From positions 25,696,946 to 25,760,945 of the forward strand of contig CM022665.1 of assembly GCA_012295275.1 (NCBI GenBank): DNA of 64,000 nt, read 5' to 3'. The notes beneath the pieces were generated by a model, which saw only the letters and a list, made by a program, of their open reading frames with translations, was not told where the DNA came from and did no database searches. Origin of the DNA: Chrysomallon squamiferum (taxonomy: Eukaryota > Mollusca > Gastropoda > Neomphalida > Peltospiridae). Both the position numbers and the translations under genes were made by a program. Below are positions 1 through 12,001 of this stretch, in pieces (positions within the stretch are counted from its first letter, which is position 1; each line of letters opens with the position of its first letter).

Positions 1-122
1 TAACGTCTTCCCTAACCAGAGAAGCAAAAGGCGATCCAGCTACAAATTTGATCCAGAAGTAAAACCACAAAGCCGGCTTTAGTGAACTTGGAAGATGCAA
101 TAATGCTATCTTTGAGACCCAT
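1..122 (-). pseudogene. Claudin-like tetraspan, broken first exon (runs off left edge)
   Basis: Read on the minus strand from ATG at 122-120, this is the first exon of a tetraspan protein paralogous to the intact gene at 5889-7263. It starts MGLKDS, continues through a first membrane helix and reaches CSWIAF followed by S-G, matching the paralog closely. At codon 37, where the paralog has the claudin-signature Trp (GWG), the codon is TAG (positions 14-12). A few bases on, one base is missing relative to the paralog: the other frame restores the paralog-like G-K-T-L. Two independent lesions point to a pseudogene rather than a single sequencing error. The rest of the gene lies left of the window. 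Its promoter (TATA plus shared motif) is still recognisable at 239-265. Confidence 0.7.
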
Positions 123-238
123 TATTTCACACCGAAAAAAAAAAAAAAAAAAAAAAAATAAATAATAATAATAATAACAATAAATTAATCTTTACTTGTA
201 TCGTGGAGTTTTAGAACTATTTCATTTTACTGACCACT

Positions 239-265
239 CTTTATAGGTTTTGTGTTGCCACAACA
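239..265 (-). promoter_or_regulatory. TATA box plus shared 15-bp motif upstream of the exon at 122
   Basis: On the minus strand TATAAAG (245-239) lies about 120 bp upstream of the ATG at 122. Five bases further upstream is the 15-mer TGTGTTGCCACAACA (251-265 as read on the plus strand). The same 15-mer precedes the TATA box of the intact paralog at 7340-7366. The core TGTTG-CCA-CAACA is an inverted repeat. The factor that would bind it is unknown to me. Confidence 0.6.
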
Positions 266-655
266 GATAAGTGATATAACAAAGATGCAATAAAACATTA
301 ATTTAACATTCGGGACCGTTACTGTTTATTCAGCAAACGAGACTGATCGACAGATACTGTGATGATTAAAAACAGAGATGCGTCATTTTTCAGTGAGTGA
401 CTGCAAGATAATTGTTTTGGTAACTGTTTTGCTTCATTTCATTTCATCTATGATAAAGATTAATAATGAATTTTAAAAGCAACAAATTCACAATGAACAG
501 AAACACAATACTGATTAAATAAACAACCAAAGAACACAAAATAATTAGCGAGAAAGAGAGAAAAAATCTAAAAAAAATAATAATAATAATAATAATAATA
601 ATTATAATGATAGTAATAATATCGTTATATTCTGAAGGTGATAAACCACTGGAAT
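266..655. other. Intergenic, AT-rich, short AAT repeat
   Basis: Non-coding spacer between the broken exon at the left edge and the decayed tetraspan copy. It holds an (AAT)n microsatellite near 575-602 and no recognisable coding sequence on either strand. Confidence 0.6.
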
Positions 656-988
656 TCAGACTGACCTAACACTAGACGAAAGAAACGCAGATATGCGTAA
701 ACTTGGAAGTACACAGAAATAGTCACATACCCAGATTGATAGTCTTATTCCTACACACACACACATTCCGAATTCTCCAGACCAGTCCGGTCCATATGTT
801 TCGTCGAAACGAACAGCAAAGATGACCACTGCTATTAGATAGCAGGCCGCTGTGTAGTAAAAAATATAAATATAGTCAAAGCTTGGCATGGTTGTAATTA
901 ACATGTCATTTGAAATAAAAACATTATGAATGGAAAAAAAGAATCTGCTGAAACAGACATCTCCTCATTTAACCACTCCCCCACACTA

Positions 989-1045
989 GTAATAATAATA
1001 ATAATAATAATAATAAGAAGAAGAAGAAGAAGAAGAAGAAGACGA
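989..1045. repeat. (AAT)n(AAG)n compound microsatellite
   Basis: Direct run of AAT units passing into AAG units, between exon remnants of the decayed tetraspan copy. Confidence 0.9.
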
Positions 1046-1402
1046 AGAACAACAACAACAGAAAGAAGAAGACAAATCGAAGAAGAAAATAACTAATAAA
1101 AGAAAAAGATGGAAAAACAATTTATAGATTTAAAAAAAAATATATAAAAAATTCCCAAGATTCTCTGTCAAGCTGTGTAAAAGAAACTCTACCTGTAACG
1201 AAACAGAGGACGGCGTTGACGATGTTGATGTCGCTGACTGATTTACATTTCTGTGTGAACAACTGCAGAACGACGATGAGAAATGCGACATTGATACCAA
1301 TGAAACCAAAAATAGCGAATGCTTGAGTAGCAGAAAACCACTCTAAAATAAGTATGTAAATATCAAACAAATATATATTAACGAATTCTTTTTTAAATTT
1401 AA

Positions 1403-1403
<1 letters not shown>

Positions 1404-1452
<49 letters not shown>
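1404..1452. repeat. (AAT)n microsatellite
   Basis: About sixteen AAT units just upstream (minus sense) of the exon at 1342-1193. The long Tyr run predicted on the minus strand is only this repeat. Confidence 0.9.
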
Positions 1453-1454
<2 letters not shown>

Positions 1455-2653
1455 CCCCAAACTAATAAAAACTAAATAAATAAAAGTCTTTTAAAACAAA
1501 ATAAAACTAAATTAATAATTATCTCTTTTTTTTTTTTTTTTTTTTCTTCGTCTTTACTTTTCTGTTTATTTATTTATTTTGGATATCTGTTATTGTGAAT
1601 AAAATATTTTAAAAATTCTTTGACGTATTCTTTTGTTCCGTTACCATTTCTTGTACCATCCACCGTAGAACATGGTGTCAGAGGACCATATGGCAGAACT
1701 CATAAATAGACTAATATAATTTCTTAGTTTTCCAGTTTATTATTTTCAGGGGTGGGTAGGGTGGGGGTGGAGACCCACCATCATTAATCCAAATCACATT
1801 TGAACGCGGCTCTCTTATCGTTCACAGTAGGAATCGTGACGTCGTTACGTACATTCTGCAGACCCATGGGGTTCATTTACTTATTTTGTTTGACATCGCG
1901 GATCGATCCGCCATGTACACGATGACGTCATGACTACAGAAAAAATACTCCTTTGTTCTTATACTTTATTATTAATTAAAACTGAACAGGACAATATTTA
2001 AAAATATATATGTATAAAAAATTACAACCAAACAAACAACAATTAATTATTGCAATTTTCTACACTACATTTAAATAATTTGTTCGAATGATCAAAGATA
2101 CTACTACAACAACAATAATAATAATAATAATATAATTATTGTTCTTGTTGTTGTTGTTTTTATTATTATAAATAACATATAAAACAGCTTTAATAAATAG
2201 ATCGTCTGTATTAAACATACGATTCACTGAAAAGTTATATATATTCATAAAAATAGCGTATTAAAGTCATCTTACAATTATTCTTATTCTTAAGTGATCT
2301 TTTTGATCTTTTTATTGTATTTTCATAATTTAGTAATAAGTGGTGTTAAAGTTAAATAAAACAATTATTATTATTTTTTTTTTATAAAACTGTTTGTGTA
2401 CTCCACCAAACATTCTCGCGTTGATGTGAGTCGTATGGAAAGGCAATATATTTTCCTGTCTGCGAGTTCAATTACAGATCAGAGATTACAGCATTGCTAT
2501 GCACTTATAAATCATTTGAAAATGTTCATTAAACTGGGCCTGTTTTTTTTGTTTTATGTTCAGTACATTTTAAGACCATTGTTGCCACCCCTACACACGA
2601 AGAATAAATGTTTATGTTGCAAACAGAGGTATTTTCATTGTCGAATCGTACTA

Positions 2654-2659
2654 GTGTGT

Positions 2660-2702
<43 letters not shown>
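2654..2702. repeat. (GT)n microsatellite
   Basis: Nearly pure GT dinucleotide run. Open frames on both strands through it are artefacts. Confidence 0.9.
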
Positions 2703-4972
2703 GTTATTAAAACAGTGTAAAACAGACGGACAGACAGACAACACTGGTCGCACACTGTGTAATAAAACAAATAATACAAAAATTATATCGAAATAAAAAA
2801 AAGGTTTCTAATTTATGGATTCTTACATTCAGAAAAATGACTGATCTGTAAATCGTTAATCAGATCAATATTATTTCACTCCAAAAGTGACACTGAAAGC
2901 AATAACCCTGCTGCGTTTAGATAACCTTTCGCGAAACACAGAATAAATGTAGATTTAAATTTACTCGAATTTGTTAAAACGTGACAAAGTTTAGTTTTTC
3001 ATAACTAATTTACTTTTAACCACATTTTCAAGATTTATTTTATTTTTGATTATTTAATGTAAGACCTTGATTATTTAATGAAAACGTATATGGTTTTTTT
3101 TAAATTATTATTCTTTTAAAATTTATTTTATTTTTAATTACATCTTAAATAAACTGATTTCGTTTAAATTCAGTTTAGTTTCTATTTTGAGATCGTCATG
3201 GTCATTCGTTTGTTTGTTTGTTTGTTTGTTTTTGTTTGTTTGTTGACTGGCCTTGGATTCTCTGTCTCCCAAGCATCAACCTTTTCGCTCTCGTTTTATG
3301 CCGGCCGAATTCGTGACATCCCTTGTAATAGCGTGGTTGTTACATAACAATGTACTATTCTCGTTTCTTAATGCCATATACCCCCACACACACACACTGC
3401 CTTTCCTTTGTATAAAAACGCAATAACCATTGAATCATTTTCACCTGGAATTGAATGAATGAATGAATGAATGAATGAATGAAAAAAATGAACGTGCTAA
3501 TCACAGCAAGCTGTTGTGAAGCACGTCTACGACGGGCACGCTTTCTGACAGGTCAGCGGGCATGTCTGTCACAGAAAAGAGTTTTGGCTAAGGAACGAGA
3601 GTGGGTTCTCGTTACGATTGCAGGACACAAGGGAGTGTCCAGCATATCGGATCGTAAGGAGTCGGTTCCGATGTTTCGTAGACATTATCCGTTTCTTGTT
3701 GTTTCAGATACTTGTCTGGCTGGTTGAAGCTCTCCTAGTCATCACCAGGTCCGTGTTGGTTGCGTCCTGTTTGTTTGTTCTCTTCTCGGCTGCTGTTGAT
3801 GTTTCCTTGTTCTTTTTGGCTGCTTTCTTCTGGTCCAACAATTCCAACTTTTTTTCTGTTTTTTTTTGTTTTGCCAATGGTCTTTTTATTGATTAAAAGG
3901 ATGCTGTGAACACCTGTAATTTCAGATCGAGATAAAGATAAAAGATATATTGGTTATTTAAGATACCGGAAAGTAAAAGACAAAAGAGGAACAAGAGGTA
4001 AAAAAGAAAAAAGAAAAGTAATAAAAGTAACAATAATACAAAAGCCTATAAATAAGAATTTAAGTCTAAATAAATAAATAAAATGGTGCAGTATCTTTTT
4101 AGTTTCTGAATTTCGCTCAGTTAGCACAATCCGTACGTGAGTATTCTTCACAGCTTCTCTTCAGAGCTTACACCATGTCAGGGTCGACCATCAGGGTCTG
4201 TTGTGAGAACCTGGAATTATAAACAGATTTACTTTATAACGTGCATTTTTTTGTGAAGGCTGACTGTTCTTAAGCGAGTTTCACTTCCTAATAATGTAGT
4301 CGGGTAGCTGTTTATCTTCTCATTTACTAGCTGTGGTAACAGGATTGTGAATGACGTATGACGTCTGAAATACAGATCATTATGTCTGCTATGAAGGGAG
4401 ACGGGAGGTGACTGTTCAGACTCGTTTTCCTTCTAGATGGCTTTGACACAGACAAAAGAAATCTATAGGAATTGATTACGTTTTTATTGGCAGTGGTATT
4501 TGTTTGAAATGTTTTAATTATATAATATTAAAAGAACGACTTTTTAAAATTGTGTGTATGAGTGTGTGTGATGGATATTCAAATTGTGAAATATTTATTG
4601 AAATGAATAGATAGATGAGTTAATTATTTTCTAATTCCTTTTCCCATTCAGAACTTAAATTATAGATAAATTATAGATAAACATGCACTTGACAATCTTT
4701 GTCGTTAATTTTTTTTTTTTTTTTTTAAACTCGCAGATCAGAAACATTGTATTTGTCTTCTTCGTATAAATGTTGATTGTTTCAGCGGATAAAAAAAAAA
4801 TACTTGTTTTATTTCCCATAATTATTATTATTATTATTGTTTTAATTTTACATCCTAGTTTATGATATGTTTTAAATATCTTTTATTTACTCATAATGAA
4901 AATTTTAACATGTTTGAAATGGTTCAACAATTTATAATGAAAATGAAAACTGTTGATGCTTCATTATTTCTG

Positions 4973-5236
<264 letters not shown>

Positions 5237-5888
5237 TAAGATGAGGACTTATTATGAGAATGGTCTGCTCATCGATTCACCACTACATACATTAATAAAT
5301 GTGTGTGTAAAAACAACAAACTAACAATTTAGTCCAACTACCAATATAAAATTATAATTATGATAAAAAACAAAACATATTTATCTATTAATTTTTTTAT
5401 TCATGATAAAAAATGACATATTATGAATGTAAAAAAAAAAAAAAAATATAAAGAAAAAAAAATGTTACTGTTGTTATAGACAGGAATACATAACACGTCT
5501 TTGAAGTTGATCTGTCTTTGTCAGTATTCTCTTATTTCCGAGGAAGAAAAATGGAGAAAAAAAAAATGACTTGTTTTCATTTGTTTTGTTGATGATGGGA
5601 GGAAGCAAAGTTAATAGTAATTTTAATATTATATATATATAACATATATAATATTAAGAACGTACAAATGTGCTTTATGATATAATTGGGGAAAGCATCA
5701 CAGACTGCTTCTAAAATGTATAACAAATAAATAAATAACTTATTTAAATCAATTTTAAAAATTTTAAAGTACAGTAAATAAATAAATAAATAAATAAATA
5801 AATACACTAAACTAGAACAGAAATAAAAGTCACTGAAATTATAAACTTAATTGGTTTCCAGTTCAGGTGCGGATCTTACGAGAACGAA

Positions 5889-7263
5889 TTACGCTGGAGA
5901 GGTGCCGCCTTTCTTCGCGCCCAGAATTAAAAGTATCCCTGCCACTGTAGCCAGGATCAACGCCACAATGGCAAAACCAAAAGACATCCCAAATTTTCCA
6001 TACCAGTAATAGTCGTCGAATTTGACAGCGAAAATAATAACAGCCAGTAAATAACCCACAGCTGAAAAAGGAAAAAAGAAAACAAAATTATCTTGTCGTA
6101 GCAGTTGTAATTATAGGAGATTTAATGGTATTAGTAACGGTAATAGTAGAAGTGGTGGTGGTGGTGGTGGTAGTAGGAGTAGAAGTAGTGACAGTTGTAG
6201 TAACAGGAGAAGTAGTGTTATTAGTAACGGGAGTTTTAGTGATAGCAGTAACAGTAGCAGTAGTAATAGTTGTAATAGTTGTTATGGTAGTAGTGGTTAT
6301 AGTATTAGTAGTTGTGATGGTAGTAGAAGCAACAGAAGCAGCAGTAATAATAGTTGTAGTAGTAGCAGTAGCAGTAGCAGTAGAAGCAATGGTAATAGGT
6401 ATGGTGAAAAGCAGTCGTTGCAACAGTTATGGAAGTGATAGCTGGGTTAGTTTTAGTAAAAGTAATAGTCGTAGTAGTAGAAACAGTGGTTGTAGTAGTA
6501 ATAGTAGAGGTAGAAGTAATAGTAGTAGAAGGAAAAGTAGTAGCAGAAGTAGTAGTAGTAGTAATAATAATCATAATGAAGAGAAGATGAAGGCAATAAA
6601 ACAAATTCGTTCGGGACGTTATTTAGTCCTACTACTCGAAGAAGAATAACTCAACAGAAAGGGTTTCCTCTCTAATTAATTTTTTTTCGAAACATTTAAA
6701 CGCTGATGTAAATACAAACCTGCTACAAAGCAAACGATGGCGTTGACAAAGCTCAAGTCCATACATTTTTTGGCGAAGATCTGCAACACGATGATCAGAA
6801 ATGACACGTTAATTCCCACGAAGCCGAAAATGGCGAATGCCTGTGTCGCAGCCAGCCAGTCTGAAGTAAAATTATATTATATAGCTGGTATTTTGCAGAA
6901 ACGTAGAAAAAACAACAACAAATAAATAAATAAAAATAAATGAATAAAAAATAAAACAGGCAAACAAACACACAAACAAGAAAATAAATAAATAAATAAA
7001 CCTTTTTAAAATCTGTAAATCGCCTTACCGTTTCTGGTTCCATCATAGGCACCGCATCTGTTAAAACCATTTGAGTCAGAACACATTCTCCAAAGACCGT
7101 AGGTTCTATAATAATATGGACTTGTGACTGAATCGCGAGTTAGTGTTTTTCCCCATCCCGAAGTAGTGAAAGCGATCCAGCTACAAAACTGAGCTAGAAG
7201 TAAAATGATAAACGCTATTTTCACGAACAAGCCGGCTCCCATGAAACTATCTATGACTCCCAT
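5889..7263 (-). CDS. Claudin/PMP22-like four-helix membrane protein, 182 aa
   Basis: Three minus-strand exons: 7263-7029 (ATG to DGTRN), 6860-6720 and 6061-5889 (TAA), joined at phase-1 introns. The product has four hydrophobic segments: about 12-35; after WLAATQ (about 80-105); FVNAIVCFVAAVGYLLAV; and FGMSFGFAIVALILATVAG. The first extracellular loop carries the claudin-superfamily pattern: Trp37 (GWG), Gly56-Leu57-Trp58, then Cys61 and Cys70. The short basic tail ends GTSPA with no obvious PDZ motif. Such proteins sit in the plasma membrane and in vertebrates form paracellular barriers or channels; that role here is inference. It is the best-preserved array member, closely related to the exons at 1-122 and 656-1690. 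A TATA box lies at 7349-7340. Intron 2 holds a large trinucleotide tract. Confidence 0.85.
6118..6572. repeat. Imperfect AGT/GTA trinucleotide tract in an intron
   Basis: About 450 bp of degenerate trinucleotide repeat (AGT, GTG, AGA, AAC variants) in intron 2 of the tetraspan gene. Because the period is three, it gives long open frames on both strands made of Val/Ser or Thr/Ile. These are low-complexity artefacts, not genes. Confidence 0.85.
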
Positions 7264-7339
7264 GTCTACGCAGATTTCTTCAGCAGCCCAAGCAGAGGAT
7301 GTTATGAATCACGTATAATTTATTTGCAAAGACTCGGCC

Positions 7340-7366
7340 TTTTTATATACCTGTGTTGCCACAACA
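7340..7366 (-). promoter_or_regulatory. TATA box plus shared 15-bp motif of the intact tetraspan gene
   Basis: Minus-strand TATATAAAAA (7349-7340) lies about 80 bp upstream of the ATG at 7263, placing the likely transcription start near 7310 and giving a short leader. Two bases upstream of it is TGTGTTGCCACAACA (7352-7366, plus-strand reading). It is identical to 251-265, in the same place relative to the TATA box of the left-edge paralog. Confidence 0.65.
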
Positions 7367-8055
7367 AGAATTGATTGGGGGGGGGGGGAATTAAAAATGT
7401 CTAGTAGTAATAGAATAATAATTCAGGCTAATATTAAGATGTATGCCTTAGGGTTTTAATCTAACACTTTTCAACGAATGACAATTATAACATACTCAAA
7501 AGAAAATCTTTTCAGTTAAATCCAGCATGTAATCGCTAGAATATTTTAAAACTGTTTTATATGCGTTTGTGAATATTTCAGTGATTATGGCCTCTGGAAA
7601 CCATTTGACATTTGTGAAATGAGCAATGGGAGGGGCGTCTTTGAATGTATTTAATATTTTGGTTTTAAAATTATAAAATCAAGGTGGGTCGTAATTTTCA
7701 AGCAATGTATCCCATAATGCATTATATAAAATTAGTATCGGACATGCAATAACTCCTAGAGGGATGTAGCAAATCGATCTATGGTGTAAGTACAATCTTT
7801 TTATTAAAACATAATAGCTATAGCAGGTATAAAAAATATTTATTTTGAAACATGTATGAAATAAATAAAAACTGTGTTAAGCAGAATAAATGTGAAAACT
7901 ATTCGTTGAAGTAAAAGAGTAGGCAACGATGACAGAGCAAATTTTTTCCCAACACTCCCATTATTTCTTGTGTGTGTGTGTGTGAACTTAAATAAATATA
8001 TGTGTGTGTGTGTGCATAGACACTTATGTATATGTATATATGTAGATCTAAGTAC

Positions 8056-8102
<47 letters not shown>

Positions 8103-8448
8103 TACTTTGTTGACAAAAGATAACATTTTATAAGATTTTTCAACTGAAAAGAAGAAAATAAAGTTGGTTGTAATTACCTTTTAAACATGATTTCATGCTA
8201 AACAAATTAAGGTATAATAACTACAAATGGTTGTATATTGAACGATGATAATAGACGTTACTAATAAATGTCTTTGATAAACGTCTATAAATAGTAACTC
8301 TCTGAAAATATGCATGCATGTATTTATGTACGCATGTGTGTATGAGTGTATGCGTATTTGTATGTCTATACGTCTGTCTGTGTGCATGTTTGTAAATGAT
8401 TAGGTAGGTATGTTTATATGTATTTATGTATGTATATCTCTTTGTGTG

Positions 8449-8494
8449 TGAGAGAGAGAGCGAGAGAGAGAGAGACAAACAGAGAGAGCGAGCG

Positions 8495-8560
<66 letters not shown>
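8449..8560. repeat. (GA)n microsatellite, interrupted
   Basis: About 110 bp of GA dinucleotides with GAGC interruptions near its left half, about 40 bp downstream (minus sense) of the stop codon of the lone tetraspan exon at 8601. Confidence 0.9.
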
Positions 8561-8561
<1 letters not shown>

Positions 8562-8600
8562 GTGTTTTGATTACGCATCAGACAAATGTAATTAAAGTGT

Positions 8601-8764
8601 CTAGGCTAGCGAAGTCCCTTTTAGTTCCTTTGCATTCAGAATCAAAAGAACCCCAGCAATAATTGACAGAATCGTACATGCAATGGCAAGACCAAACGAT
8701 GCTCCAAAACCTCTCCCATCTGTTCCGTTGAATTTTTCATTGAAATTTACTAAGTAGCCTACCG
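8601..8764 (-). CDS. Lone claudin-like terminal exon (53 aa), partners not found
   Basis: On the minus strand an AG acceptor at 8766-8765 opens an exon starting in phase 1: [12 protein letters not shown], a short loop, then helix 4 ([20 protein letters not shown]) and a tail ending KGTSLA, with TAG at 8603-8601. It aligns with the last exon of the 5889-7263 gene, including the second half of helix 3, and is intact. I searched by eye for the conserved second exon (AIFGF block) and first exon (CSWIAF block) up to 11.2 kb and found none. It is therefore either the survivor of a deleted gene or an alternative last exon of the gene at 11213-12721, whose second exon ends in the matching phase. Confidence 0.6.
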
Positions 8765-8768
8765 CTGA

Positions 8769-8819
<51 letters not shown>
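8769..8819. repeat. (AAT)n microsatellite at a splice acceptor
   Basis: AAT run immediately upstream (minus sense) of the acceptor of the exon at 8764-8601. Its T-rich minus-strand sequence would act as the polypyrimidine region. Confidence 0.85.
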
Positions 8820-8821
<2 letters not shown>

Positions 8822-11212
8822 CGATGACTGAGGTAGCAGTAGTGGCATCAGCAGCAGTGGTAGTATTAGTAGTAATATTAACAGAAATAGTAATGATGAA
8901 GATGATGACGATAATCACAGTGCTATTATTATTTTTTTTTTTTAAGTGTACACAGCTGTATTGTATTTTATTGTGTATAAAAATTTTTATGATCTTATCA
9001 TACAAAAAAGTATAGACTTACAGAAAGAAGACCAAATCGTGTATGCTTTAGCGCAATATAACAAAAACAACAAAAACCCAGCTGATGGCTTGGTTATTTC
9101 AGGGCGTAAGGTTATATTAAGGGGCTTTCTTTGACGAACGAAATAGATCAGTACATAAACGACGTCATTTTTGAGAAGACAGAATAAAGGTTCCTTGTAT
9201 CCTCCATAGAATATATTTAATTATTTCTTTTTTAAAATTTGGAAGTTCTTCAGTACTCGAAAGAAACACTTAAATTTCTCGTGACTGCTCACTGAAAGGC
9301 CGTTCCTTTAGCTTGAATGCAGCGACCTCTAGTCACCTGCTGAATAATTATACCCCGACTTGAAGCCTAGATAATATGTAACATACTTGAACGTACAAAA
9401 TATCTTATTTCTTTCTTTCTTTCTTTCTTGTTTTTTTTTTTTTTTTTTTGAATAATCAAATCATTTAATCAGAGCAATAATATCCCATAACAGAATGAAT
9501 GAAGGAATGAATGAATGATAATGATGATGATAATTAATTTAATTAAAATAAATCATGGTATATAATACAACAACAACAACAACTATAATAATAATAATAA
9601 TTATTATTTTCTTTTTAGCGCTTTCCTTATTAATAAAGACAGGTTGGGAAAAAAAAAAAAAAAAAAAATAATAATAATAATAATAAAACATTGATTTAGA
9701 AGTACTCAAAATGTACTTAAAGAGTTTCTTCACAAAAGGTAAGGTTTAACAAAAATGTTATGTTTAAAATATTTATAATTATCTTTTTATCAGTGAAGCA
9801 GATAGACACAGACATACACATACACACAAAAAACAACACACAGACACACAGACACACACACACGCACACATTTATTCAAATGAAAAAAAAAAAAAAAAAA
9901 ACCCACAAAGCCAGGTAACATTAGTACTAACTGCTTGCATTACGGACACAGGAGTGTTCATGTAATAATTTTTAACAAGCGTATTTTCTGTTTGTCTTAA
10001 ATATGCAACTTTCCAACTTGATTACGTATTCTGTCAGTGTAACGAGTCATGCTCTAAAAACGTACCACGTTTTTCAGATCTGCATGAGAAGTCATCACAA
10101 GAGCCTTGTTTGAAGAGGTAACTGTTGTTACTGAGTTGAGAAATCTGTAACGGATGAAGGAGCCACCTGTCTCAGAGGATAATTTGTTGTGCTTTATTTC
10201 ACTCCATTATGCAGTGTTCTTGAACCAGTAACTGAGGACAATTAAATACATTATCAGTGATCAAGGTCATCGTTTGCTGAAGAAAAACAAATGGGATAAA
10301 AAAAAAAAAAAAAAAAAAAATAAATAATGGAACTTATCTGCATACGGGATATTAAGTAGATATGTTTTATGGCTGCTTCACTTTGTATTGAAAATTTGTT
10401 TTAAAAAAAAGAACATATTTTATAATACAGTTAAATGTTTCTTATTTATTTTTGATCCTGAGAAAAGTGGGAGTTGATCCCCTTGCTTCAAAAAGTGAAA
10501 TGGACTTATTTTATGCCCGTTTCATAGTACGTAATGCCCATTTCACTGATTATTTATGTAACGTTTAAATATTTTTATTGTAATACCTTTTTCTTTCTTA
10601 TTTTCTTTTTCTTTTAAACGTCGCTTCAAAATGATTTATTAATTATTTATTAGAGGTCAACGTCAAGGAAAACTTTACACCGGTTGATATATAAAACAGA
10701 CACAGAACCTGTTTGTAGAAGGGTAAATAACTTTCATAAGTCGGTATAATGAATAAGTGTACAAATATTTCTAAAGGTTTCACCAGCGGCAGTATCCATT
10801 TTTATTTCTTTAGTGTCATTTAACAATTGTTAGAAAATAAAAGGCCTTTAAGAAAGACATTTTTTTTTTTTTTTCTTTCTTTATAATTTTAAAATTTTTA
10901 GGGAGACATAAAAAGGAACACAAAAGCACGCACGCACGCACGCACACATACACATTGTTATTGCTGTAGCTTATGTTTTTGGTTTTATTCTGTTTTTGCG
11001 TACATTATTATTATTATTTTTTTTTTTTTCTCAATTTTTACAACATTGCACACAATTAAAGTACAGTTATTTATTAGCTCTTTTTGATATTAATTCATTT
11101 CACAGAATGAGATCAAGAACAGTATTTATAAATAACACTAAAAAAAAAGGTGCACTGAACAAAATATCAAATAGACTTTTGCAGTCAGATTGCTTGCATT
11201 TTCATCTCTGTT
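8820..11212. other. Intergenic or intronic spacer, no gene recognised
   Basis: About 2.4 kb. It holds (CTTT)n plus T-run near 9413-9448, GAAT repeats near 9495, A-run plus AAT near 9650-9685, (CA)n near 9820-9870, A-run near 10299-10321 and CGCA repeats near 10928-10945. If the lone exon at 8601 is used by the upstream gene, this is intron. Confidence 0.5.
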
Positions 11213-11947
11213 TTATTCCACTTGTGAGGATTGTTGATTTACGTTTCCTGATTTTATTCGTCCATCCATCAAGAGCAACACCCCAACTACAATCTCCAGA
11301 AGCAGTGCTGCAACAGCAAACCCAAGTGCGTAACCAAGGTCTGGGTCCACGGCGTTGAAGGTACCAAGGCCGGAATAATAAGTAAGCGAGTCGTAAAAAG
11401 CTGCAAATATGGCAACCGCTATTAGCCAGCAAACAGCTGCAAAACGAAAAGGATTATGTTAATGCAACACTCGTAAAGCAAAACTGGTATAGGCACGCAT
11501 GTGTTATTAAAAAAAAAAAAAAAAAAAAAAATTTAAATAACAATTTCCAGACACACAGTGCAATACATTCATTCAAACTCACATTCTACACACAGACAGT
11601 GATATCACTGCTGCTATTTGTACTACTGTCACTACCATTACTACCACTACTACTACTACCAGAAACAAAAACAACAACAACAACAACAATAATAATAGTG
11701 CACATATACAAATACCTGTGATAAAACACTGTATGGCATTAAATATGCTGAGATCTTTGACTCCCTCACATTTGTTAGTGAAAATCTGAAGAGTAACAAC
11801 CAAAAACGCCACGTTTATTCCAGAAAACCCAAATATGGCAAACGTCTGAGTAGCGGTCATCCAACCTATGAATCGAAATAAAACATTATTATTTCAAAAC
11901 ATTTATCAACGTCTTATAAATCGAGGAAAGAACCATATGATATTATG

Positions 11948-11978
<31 letters not shown>

Positions 11979-12001
11979 TGTATATAAATGTTTTAAAAGA
12001 A

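Larger units (their letters stand above)
656..1690 (-). pseudogene. Decayed claudin-like tetraspan gene (three exon remnants)
   Basis: Minus-strand pieces, in gene order. (1) 1690-1645 ends Y-G-P-L...DGTRN, the end of a first exon, with an in-frame TGA six codons upstream, the GLW Trp lost and about nine residues missing relative to the paralogs. (2) 1342-1193 is an intact 150-nt second exon (WFSATQAFAIFGF, helix 2, to FVT) with good AG and GT borders in phase 1. (3) 849-656 is the last exon, good through helix 3 (ACYLIAVVIFAVRF) and the second loop to FGM, after which a (GT)n run replaces helix 4 with unrelated residues up to TGA at 656. No start exon with the CSWIAF helix could be found upstream. 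It is most likely a pseudogene, although exons 2 and 3 could still be spliced. Confidence 0.65.
7264..8600. other. Intergenic spacer with promoter and microsatellites
   Basis: The promoter of the 5889-7263 gene occupies roughly 7290-7370. The rest holds a G run near 7378-7388, short GT runs near 7970-8014, an (AT)n run at 8058-8099 and a long (GA)n run at 8449-8560. No coding sequence recognised. Confidence 0.6.

Noticed and set aside
1-122. Idea that the TAG at the signature Trp is repaired by A-to-I RNA editing (TAG to TGG)
   Set aside because: Attractive because the edit would restore exactly the conserved Trp, but a one-base deletion follows within a few codons, which editing cannot repair. 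A pseudogene is simpler.
3479-3896. Two overlapping plus-strand open frames, 82 and 92 codons
   Set aside because: No recognisable domain, no matching exons nearby and no splice structure; one starts inside a GAAT repeat.
6088-6649. Long Val-rich (+) and Thr-rich (-) open frames
   Set aside because: Trinucleotide-repeat artefacts within the intron of the 182-aa tetraspan gene.
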